From the NCBI GenBank assembly GCA_052144935.1, contig JBKQPR010000316.1:1-12086 (forward strand): a stretch of 12,086 nucleotides of DNA, read 5' to 3'. Below are positions 7,122 through 12,086 of the stretch, piece by piece; position 1 is the first letter of the stretch; each line of letters starts with the position of its first letter. The position numbers and the translations under genes were made by a program. The stretch comes from JOPF133 sp052144935. GTDB lineage: Bacteria > Acidobacteriota > Terriglobia > Bryobacterales > Bryobacteraceae. The notes under the pieces were generated by a model that was given only the letters and a program-made list of their open reading frames with translations, was not told where the DNA came from and ran no database searches.

Positions 7122-7269
7122 ATCCAATTTCCTTATCGGCCATCACCCGTAATTCGGACCGTCGATTCATTCCGAGTCAAAGGTATCTGAAATTACCGGT
7201 TTATTCAACGGAAACGATGCGGGGGGCCGCACTACCCCTACGCGCGGGTATTTGCGGGTATCCGTCCGG

Positions 7270-7301
7270 TTGAAGTGGGGTGCCCCGCCCCACGCTACAC
7301 T
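7270..7301 (+). promoter_or_regulatory. Candidate promoter of the NIPSNAP gene
   Basis: TACACT (7296-7301) lies six bases before the ATG at 7308, with TTGAAG (7270-7275) 20 bases upstream of it. If used, transcription would start at or next to the ATG, giving a leaderless message. This fits the absence of a ribosome binding site. The long spacer makes the -35 assignment weak. Confidence 0.35.
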
Positions 7302-7307
7302 ATCTGC

Positions 7308-7709
7308 ATGGTCCAAAAAGCTTTACTTCTGTTCGCCCTGATCGGCGGTTGCGCCTTCGCGCAGAACCGCGTTTTCGAACTCCGCACCTACACCTGCAAC
7401 GAGGGCAAGCTGGAAGCGCTGAAAGCCCGCTTCCGCGATCACACCGTTGAAATCTTCAAGCGTCACGGCATGGAGAGCATTGGCTACTGGGTGCCGAGCC
7501 CAGGGGGCGCCCTTCCCGAGCGATCCAAGAACACCCTGATCTACATCATTGCCCACTCCAGCCGCGAGCAGGCCGACAAGAATTGGGCCGCGTTCCGCGC
7601 CGACCCGGAGTGGCAGAAGGTCTCGACCGCGTCCGATGCCAATGGCAAGATTGTGCTGAAGACCGAATCCGTCTACATGGACCCGACCGATTTCTCGATG
7701 CTGAAATAG
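7308..7709 (+). CDS. NIPSNAP family protein, exported
   Basis: The 133-aa product has an N-terminal signal sequence (MVQKALLLFALIGGCAFAQN) with a likely signal peptidase I site after AFA. The IGGC stretch makes a lipoprotein alternative possible. The mature part opens VFELRTYTCNEGKLEAL and contains IFKRHGMESIGYWVPSP and WAAFRADPEWQKV, which are the features of the NIPSNAP dimeric alpha/beta-barrel fold. The molecular role of bacterial NIPSNAP proteins is not established, so no reaction is assigned. The ATG at 7308 is chosen because it places the hydrophobic segment at the N-terminus. A GTG at 7275 in the same frame would add an unlikely polar leader across the promoter. Its stop lies two bases before a possible GTG start of the carboxyltransferase, so the two may be co-transcribed. 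Confidence 0.88.
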   Translation: MVQKALLLFALIGGCAFAQNRVFELRTYTCNEGKLEALKARFRDHTVEIFKRHGMESIGYWVPSPGGALPERSKNTLIYIIAHSSREQADKNWAAFRADPEWQKVSTASDANGKIVLKTESVYMDPTDFSMLK

Positions 7710-7711
7710 CC

Positions 7712-9400
7712 GTGGATATCGCCCGCCAGGCGCACATGCGCCACCTTGTCGAGCAGCTTCACACGCTGGAGGAGCGCCTTCGGGAAGGCGGCGGCGCGGC
7801 GCGCATCGAGAAGCAGCACGGCGCCGGCAAGCTGACGGCCCGCGAGCGCATCGCCGCACTGCTCGACCCGAGCGCGCGGTTTCTCGAAATCGGCCTGCTG
7901 ATCGCCTACGACCTTTACGACGGCCAGGCGCCCGCCGCGGGCGTGGTTACCGGCCTCGGCCGGATCGAAGGGCGGCCCGCCGTGGTGGTGGCCAACGACG
8001 CCACCGTGAAAGCCGGCGCCTGGTGGCCCGAGACCATCACCAAGATTCTGCGGGCGCAGGAAATCGCCATGCGCAACCGCCTGCCGATCATCTACTTGGT
8101 GGATTCGGCGGGCGTCAACCTGCCCTACCAAGACGGTATCTTCCCGGGCAAGTACGGAGCCGGCCGCATCTTCTATTACAACTCCCTTATGCGCCGCAAG
8201 CTGCGCATTCCGCAGATCGCCGCGGTGATGGGGCCGTGCATTGCCGGCGGCGCCTATCTGCCCGCCCTCAGCGATGTCATCATCATGGTGGAAGGCGTCA
8301 GTTTCATGGGCCTGGGGGGTCCCAACCTGGTAAAGGGCGCCACCGGCCAGGTGATCGGCCAGGAGCCTTTGGGCGGCGCCCGGCTGCACACCGCCGTGAG
8401 CGGCGTGGCGCACTACATGGCGGCGGATGATTCCGAGTGCCTGGCGCTGATCCGGCAGCGTTTCCGCCAACTGCCGGCGCCCGGCGCGGCGCTTGCGGCA
8501 CCCGGCGCGGCTCATGAGGCACCCGGCGCGGTGACTGTGGCCCCCGGCGCGGTGACTGTGGCCCCCGGCGCGGCGATCGCAGCAGGGTGTCCGCCCGCCC
8601 GCGACCCGGCCGAACTCTACGGCGTGCTGCCCGCCGATCACCGCCTGCCCTACAACATGGAAGACGTCATTTTCCGCATCTTCGACGCCGGCGATTACGC
8701 CGAGTTCCAGGCCGAGTTTGCCCCCGAAATGCTCTGCGCCAACGCGCGCCTGTGCGGCCGTCCGGTGGCGATCATCGCCAACCGCCGCGGATTCCTGAAA
8801 ACCGAGGGCCGCCCGCGCATCGGCGGGATCATCTATACCGAGACCGCGCGCAAGGTGGCCTACTTCGTGGAGACCGGCGAGCGGCTGGGCACGCCGCTGA
8901 TTTACCTGCAGGACGTTTCCGGATTCATGGTCGGCCCGGAGGCCGAGCGCGAAGGCATCATCCGGGCCGGCGCCGAAATGGTGGAGAGCATGGCGTGCGC
9001 CTCGGTGCCCAAGCTGGTGCTCACGTTGAACCACGCCAGCGGGGCCGGCTATTACGCCATGGCGGGCCAGGGATTCGATCCCAACTTCACGTTCAGTTGG
9101 CCCACCGCGCGCATCGGCGTGATGGAGGGCGAATCGGCCGTGAACGCGTTGTTCGCCGCCGAGATGGAGAAGTACAAGGGCCGGGAAGCGCCCGCGGAAT
9201 TGCAACTGGCCATCGACCGCACGCGCGCCGATTACGAACGCTGGCTGGACGCGCGCTACGCCGCCGCCCGCGGCCACGCCGACGCGGTGATCGACCCGCT
9301 CGATTCGCGGGCGGTGCTGAGCTGCGCTTTGGAGGCGTGCGGGGGGAACATGGTGCGCCACGGGACTGATTCCGTGCTGTTGGGATGCGGGAGAATATAA
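7712..9400 (+). CDS. Acyl-CoA carboxylase carboxyltransferase (beta) subunit
   Basis: This cytosolic subunit moves carboxyl from carboxybiotin to an acyl-CoA. The 562-aa product has two crotonase-like halves. The N-half contains GGGAARIEKQHGAGKLTARE, VVVANDATVKAGAWWPET, YLVDSAGVNLPYQDGIFP and the oxyanion-hole region GPCIAGGAYLPALSD (about 173-188). The C-half contains ANRRGFLKTEGRPRIGG, YLQDVSGFMVGPEAE and HASGAGYYAMAGQGFDP. It is closest in pattern to methylcrotonyl- or geranyl-type subunits, but the substrate cannot be read from sequence. Starts are GTG 7712, two bases after the upstream stop, or ATG 7736 (554 aa); neither has a good ribosome binding site. No biotin carboxylase or biotin carrier gene is in the window. 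The linker between halves (about residues 256-291) is an unusual APGA repeat. Confidence 0.9.
   Translation: MDIARQAHMRHLVEQLHTLEERLREGGGAARIEKQHGAGKLTARERIAALLDPSARFLEIGLLIAYDLYDGQAPAAGVVTGLGRIEGRPAVVVANDATVKAGAWWPETITKILRAQEIAMRNRLPIIYLVDSAGVNLPYQDGIFPGKYGAGRIFYYNSLMRRKLRIPQIAAVMGPCIAGGAYLPALSDVIIMVEGVSFMGLGGPNLVKGATGQVIGQEPLGGARLHTAVSGVAHYMAADDSECLALIRQRFRQLPAPGAALAAPGAAHEAPGAVTVAPGAVTVAPGAAIAAGCPPARDPAELYGVLPADHRLPYNMEDVIFRIFDAGDYAEFQAEFAPEMLCANARLCGRPVAIIANRRGFLKTEGRPRIGGIIYTETARKVAYFVETGERLGTPLIYLQDVSGFMVGPEAEREGIIRAGAEMVESMACASVPKLVLTLNHASGAGYYAMAGQGFDPNFTFSWPTARIGVMEGESAVNALFAAEMEKYKGREAPAELQLAIDRTRADYERWLDARYAAARGHADAVIDPLDSRAVLSCALEACGGNMVRHGTDSVLLGCGRI
8481..8585 (+). repeat. In-frame 21-bp tandem repeat (5 units) in the carboxyltransferase linker
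   Basis: CCGGCGCGG recurs at 8481, 8502, 8523, 8544 and 8565, a strict 21-bp period. The encoded 7-residue units are APGAALA, APGAAHE, APGAVTV, APGAVTV and APGAAIA. Units 3 and 4 are identical at the DNA level, which points to recent slippage duplication. The array keeps the frame and lies between the two catalytic halves. Confidence 0.95.
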
Positions 9401-9414
9401 AGTGGGATCGTGGC

Positions 9415-9714
9415 ATGGACAAGTCCACAATCATCGCCAAACTGCGGGAACATGAGGGCGAGCTAAAAGCCGCCGGCATCGAGCATCTGTTTCTGCACGG
9501 CTCTTATGCGCGCGGGACGGCTATCCGCGAAGTGTCGGATGTGGATGTCATAGCCGAGTTCGCTCCCGGACGGCGTCTGTCGCTTCTGGACATGGTCGCG
9601 ATCGAGAACCGCCTGGCGGACATGCTGGGTGTCCGCGTGGATCTTTCCCCGGCGAAAGGGCTCAAGGAGCCGGTTGCCGCCAAAGCCTCCCGCGAGGGCG
9701 TCATTGCCTTTTAG
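9415..9714 (+). CDS. mntA: MntA-type minimal nucleotidyltransferase antitoxin
   Basis: The 99-aa protein is a minimal nucleotidyltransferase of the pol-beta superfamily. The active-site motif is HGSYARGTAIREVSDVDV, with G29-S30, D42 and D44; the third acid is probably D76 in VRVDLSP. In studied MntA/HepT pairs this enzyme adds AMP to a tyrosine of HepT and so silences the toxin. The spacing between GS and DxD is 11 residues, one more than the usual 10, and His28 stands where Phe is common. ATG 9415 starts 14 bases after the carboxyltransferase stop, so the pair may be read from the upstream operon. The stop overlaps the hepT start by 11 bases, the expected operon order and coupling. Confidence 0.87.
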   Translation: MDKSTIIAKLREHEGELKAAGIEHLFLHGSYARGTAIREVSDVDVIAEFAPGRRLSLLDMVAIENRLADMLGVRVDLSPAKGLKEPVAAKASREGVIAF

Positions 9715-10075
9715 GGAGCCGGCACTTTCCCTGCGAGATATCCTCGACGGCATCGACATGATCACCCAGTTCGTGGGTGGCATGGATTTGGAGGCGTTCC
9801 GGGAGGACCCGAAAACGGTTGCCGCGGTGGAACGCAAGCTTCTGCTCATCAGCGAGGCGGCGATGCGGCTGGGAGAGGATGCGGAGCGTCTGTGCCCCGG
9901 CTTGCCGTGGCACAATATCCGCGGCATGGGCAACTGGCTCCGGCATCGCTACGACCGGGTGGATGTCGAAACGGTGTGGAATACGGTCGTGGACGATCTT
10001 CCGGCGCTCAGGTCTGGAGTATTGCGGGCGCTGACGCCGCCTCCGGCAAACCCCAAAGGTCCGGCGCCGGGCTGA
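9704..10075 (+). CDS. hepT: HepT-type HEPN toxin (DUF86)
   Basis: The 123-aa helical protein runs MPFREPALSLRDILDGIDMI, TVAAVERKLLLISEAAMRLG, PWHNIRGMGNWLRHRYDRVD and WNTVVDDLPALRSGV. This is the DUF86/HepT pattern of a HEPN ribonuclease. H81-R82-Y83 matches the H-x-Y end of the active motif, with Y83 the expected AMPylation target. At the position of the usual catalytic Arg (R-N-x-L-x-H) there is G76; R73 and R80 flank it. I believe a GN-LRH subfamily of DUF86 exists, so this may be a natural variant rather than a dead toxin. The start TTG 9704-9706 is chosen because GAGGG (9694-9698) sits five bases before it and the protein then begins MPFRE, as relatives do. The C-terminal tail is proline-rich. 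Confidence 0.85.
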   Translation: MPFREPALSLRDILDGIDMITQFVGGMDLEAFREDPKTVAAVERKLLLISEAAMRLGEDAERLCPGLPWHNIRGMGNWLRHRYDRVDVETVWNTVVDDLPALRSGVLRALTPPPANPKGPAPG

Positions 10076-10627
10076 AGTGGCTCCGGGGCTCCGGTCTTTC
10101 AGTGATATCCAGAGAAGGGCTGATTAAGATACGGGCCTCTTCCGCGACCCAGTCTCGGGCCCAGGCTGAGTTGTTAGTGGCTATTTGTTCGGAGAAGCGC
10201 GCTTGCTGGTGCGAAGGGGATTTGTACTAACCCGCTTGCGCGGGAGTAGAATGAAGGGTGATGCTTGTTGGTAGCCTCTTCTGCCTGCGTGGATGCTCAA
10301 TTCCTTTTGATAGATCACTTTGCGATTGAATCCCCATAGCGGGTTCAGTACAAATAGCCGTATCGGCAATGCTCCGGCGCGCCAACCGGTTCCGTCGTCC
10401 CAAAAGACCTTGCCGCCGGAGCACTGCCGATACAGCCCTAGTGATTTATCGACAGGAATCGATCGCCGCATGGCGCCCGGCGGCCGCGACCACATTAGCG
10501 GCCACAAGCCGACTTATCGGGACCTATTTCCGTGACCGGCGTTTCACGGGAGGAATCGAAGATAGAAGTGGGGTCGCTGGCAGCACGGCACGCCCGGCCT
10601 CCCGGAACGGAGGAGTAACATTGAGAG
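10076..10627. other. Non-coding stretch with nested inverted repeats
   Basis: No open frame here resembles a protein family. Three structures stand out. ATTTGTACTAACCC (10220-10233) is the reverse complement, but for one extra base, of GGGTTCAGTACAAAT (10341-10355). A small hairpin CCCGC-TTGC-GCGGG lies at 10231-10244. TATCGGCAATGCTCCGGCG (10361-10379) is inverted at 10414-10432 with one mismatch and a 34-base spacer. Together these resemble a miniature inverted-repeat element or a structured RNA between the plus-strand MntA/HepT pair and the convergent minus-strand HEPN gene. Confidence 0.5.
10361..10432. repeat. 19-bp inverted repeat with 34-base spacer
   Basis: Arms 10361-10379 and 10414-10432 match at 18 of 19 positions when inverted; the flanking G10360-C10433 extends the pairing by one. 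No T-run follows on either strand, so a simple intrinsic terminator is unlikely. It may be a folded RNA or a remnant of a small mobile repeat. Confidence 0.7.
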
Positions 10628-11203
10628 TTATCCAGTTTGGCGAATCCAGTCCCGGATGTTCATGCCGACTCGCTCTACGTCCTCCTTCGCAAGCACTCCG
10701 CCATGCATCACAATGTTGCGCGATTTTTCCAAAGTGCCCAGAACCGACTTCGCCCACTCAAGATTCGCTACCACGTCCTCGAATACCTCCCAATTCGTGA
10801 CGATAATTGAAGACAAATCGCCAAAGTCGCAGTAATTGATCTCTACGGTTCCGCGAGCGCCATGCCAACGAAATTTCGCGTCCTCCCCCATGCGAGTCCT
10901 TACGGTTTTCTCAATCCTTTCGGGCACCTTGGGCCACCAACTTGCACCGTGCCGCTCGGCCATGGCCTTCATGACCAACGTTCTTACCATATTCTCGAAG
11001 GAATGGGCCGCCGCATATACCAAAGACATTCGCTGTGCATCCGCTAGCAGGTCGCTGTCCAACAAGTCGAACGAAAGCGTCTGCCGTAGCTGTGTTGCGT
11101 CCTGACCGCCGAAGTGCTTTTTGCGCTGCCTTCCGACTTCATCAAGGCTTGCCTCTGCCAGATGTCCCCTAAAGACAAAATTGTAGAACTGGTCCATGTT
11201 CAT
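10628..11203 (-). CDS. HEPN-domain protein (Swt1-like), predicted ribonuclease
   Basis: The 191-aa protein has a helical C-terminal region with LVYAAAHSFENMVRTLVMKA, HGASWWPKVPERIEK, NWEVFEDVV and LEKSRNIVMHGGVL. R162-N163-x3-H167 is a complete HEPN R-N-x3-H active motif. The WW after the second helix and the long insert resemble Swt1-type HEPN domains found in defence and toxin-like contexts. The substrate is unknown; RNA cleavage is inferred from the motif. The ATG at 11201-11203 has an excellent AAGGAG (11212-11217) eight bases upstream. It overlaps the TGA of the upstream DUF5343 frame (ATGA), so the two were translated as a coupled pair. The gene itself shows no lesion, although its partner is frameshifted. 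No signal peptide or membrane segment is seen. Confidence 0.75.
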   Translation of the reverse strand: MNMDQFYNFVFRGHLAEASLDEVGRQRKKHFGGQDATQLRQTLSFDLLDSDLLADAQRMSLVYAAAHSFENMVRTLVMKAMAERHGASWWPKVPERIEKTVRTRMGEDAKFRWHGARGTVEINYCDFGDLSSIIVTNWEVFEDVVANLEWAKSVLGTLEKSRNIVMHGGVLAKEDVERVGMNIRDWIRQTG

Positions 11204-11843
11204 CCCAGGTGCTCCTTCAGGCTCTTGAAGATCGCGTCGTAAACGCCTTGGTCGCGACTCTCAGGCAGGACGATGTTAATGTGATACTGCATCGAATCTA
11301 TTGATAAAGATACCGTCCTCTTGGGCGCGAGGTCTTCGGCCAAGCTCTCTGCCCCCGCCTCGGGCTTCTCCTCTCCCGCCACATTCTTCGCTTCGGTCTT
11401 AGGCACCTCGGCTCTTTGTCAGAGAAATCGGCGTATTGACAAAGGGCATAAAAGGTCTTCGCGATATTCCCTATGACGAGGTCCGTCTTTTTGCCAGCGT
11501 ACAGCGTCCGGAGCTTGTTGCTGGCTTCCTTTGCGCTCAGCTCGTTCGCTTTCTTGTTGATCGCGAACAGTTCCGCATACGCCTCACGAATCGCATCCGC
11601 CAGGACGACCTTGGGATTGCGAAGGGTCCATGAATTCGAAGTAACGTTTTTGCGGTGTGCCGTCCGGATCGATGAAGCCGAGATCCTTGAGAATGCCGAC
11701 TAATAGGCGATCGTTGGTGCCGGTGAAGCCCAGATTCTCCAGAAATTTGATGGAAAAGCGCTCCGGCGGATTGGCTGCGAGGATAGTGTCAAAGTAAGCC
11801 GGGATTGCGCTCGGCTTCAGGTGTAGCTATCGGGTGATGGCAT
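11200..11843 (-). pseudogene. DUF5343 protein, three frameshifts
   Basis: Joining three shifts restores a DUF5343-like protein of about 210 aa. It starts at ATG 11841-11843 (MPSPDSYT). A shift near 11818-11824 leads to LKPSAIPAYFDTILAANPPE, RFSIKFLENLGFTGTNDRL and GTPQKRYFEFMDPSQSQ. A second shift at 11609-11612 (GG run) leads to VVLADAIREAYAELFAINKK and IAKTFYALCQYADFSDKEP. A third near 11408-11412 leads to VPKTEAKNV and the C-terminus SMQYHINIVLP, YDAIFKSLKEHLG, ending at TGA 11200-11202. The last segment is still an open 68-codon frame from GTG 11406 and could be translated alone, which would keep the downstream HEPN gene coupled. The family's function is unknown. Each shift needs only a one- or two-base repair, so the decay is recent or partly a sequencing artefact. 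Confidence 0.8.
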
Positions 11844-11913
11844 GGCTCCTTTTCGCGGACGGTCTCGCTTTCTCCGAGGACCGGTGCGCTGGCCGCTGGA
11901 CGTGACAGCTATC

Positions 11914-11942
11914 ATTCTAGTCCGTCCCGCTGCTCGCAGCAA
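11914..11942 (-). promoter_or_regulatory. Candidate promoter of the DUF5343-HEPN operon
   Basis: On the minus strand TTGCTG (11937-11942) and TAGAAT (11914-11919) are separated by exactly 17 bases, about 70 bases upstream of the DUF5343 ATG. The -10 matches 5 of 6 consensus positions and the -35 only 3 of 6. AAGGAG (11847-11852) precedes the ATG with a short 3-base gap. Bases 11943-12086 further upstream show no recognisable gene. Confidence 0.45.
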
Positions 11943-12086
11943 TGCGGGGCGTGGCCGGGAGGGTGCCTAACCGTTTTGGGGGAATCGGGGTCGTGGCATA
12001 GGGCTGTGGGGTCGATGGCGGTGACGGTGAGCAAATTAGTGCTGGACTTTAGCGCCAAAAACATCTAAGCTGTTGTTTGTTTTCCT

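Noticed and set aside
7244..7260. GCGGGTA direct repeat with 10-bp period upstream of the NIPSNAP gene
   Set aside because: Only two 7-base copies; could be an operator but is too short to support.
8481..8585. Tandem array considered as a CRISPR-like or non-coding repeat
   Set aside because: Units are contiguous without spacers, keep a strict 21-bp frame and encode a linker inside an open gene.
7673..9430. 585-codon minus-strand open frame opposite the carboxyltransferase
   Set aside because: The sense strand has unmistakable carboxyltransferase motifs; the antisense product is low-complexity His/Gly/Arg-rich sequence with no domain.
10181..10507. 108-codon minus-strand open frame in the spacer after hepT
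   Set aside because: It runs through the inverted repeats, has no recognisable domain and no ribosome binding site.
10598..10613. CCTCC/GGAGG hairpin as a terminator for the HEPN gene or hepT
   Set aside because: Stem of only five pairs and no T-run on either strand.

Overview
The window looks like a GC-rich chromosomal segment from a soil-type Acidobacteriota bacterium, probably close to Solibacter/Bryobacter. This is an inference from gene content: a WD40-caspase protein, GloVer-repeat debris, a NIPSNAP protein with a signal peptide and an EMO-like Fe-S membrane protein. No taxonomic marker is present. Intact core-type genes alternate with decayed accessory genes.

Left region (1-3302): a degraded accessory island. 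On the minus strand, a WD40-caspase-like gene (5' truncated, two frameshifts) overlaps by 4 bp a secreted beta-propeller gene (two frameshifts). On the plus strand are a 69-codon GloVer-repeat remnant and the 3' half of a tyrosine integrase with an in-frame stop and a frameshift. The integrase debris ends 14 bp from the 3' end of an intact tRNA-Lys(CTT) gene, which is the likely attachment site of the island.

Central region (3317-9400): conserved-looking genes with no lesions. They are a 630-aa membrane Fe-S oxidoreductase of the heterodisulfide-reductase/EMO type (minus), a divergent TTG-started UDP-glucuronate decarboxylase (plus), two perfect tandem parS sites (ParB binding sites), a repeat-rich non-coding stretch, a small conserved-looking orphan (minus), a secreted NIPSNAP protein and an acyl-CoA carboxyltransferase subunit. 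A coding tandem repeat (five 21-bp units) sits in the interdomain linker of the carboxyltransferase. The divergent promoter region of the oxidoreductase and decarboxylase holds a strong hairpin.

Right region (9415-12086): a toxin-antitoxin or defence-like cluster. A MntA/HepT pair (nucleotidyltransferase antitoxin and HEPN toxin) is followed by about 550 bp of non-coding DNA with nested inverted repeats. Then, on the minus strand, an intact HEPN protein (RNIVMH motif) is translationally coupled to a DUF5343 gene carrying three frameshifts. Because indels fall only in accessory genes and the long central genes are clean, real gene decay is more likely than poor sequence quality, although several lesions lie in short homopolymers. 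The best candidates for a less-described system are the caspase/beta-propeller operon and the DUF5343-HEPN operon, both damaged here. The best-supported single observation is the parS pair.
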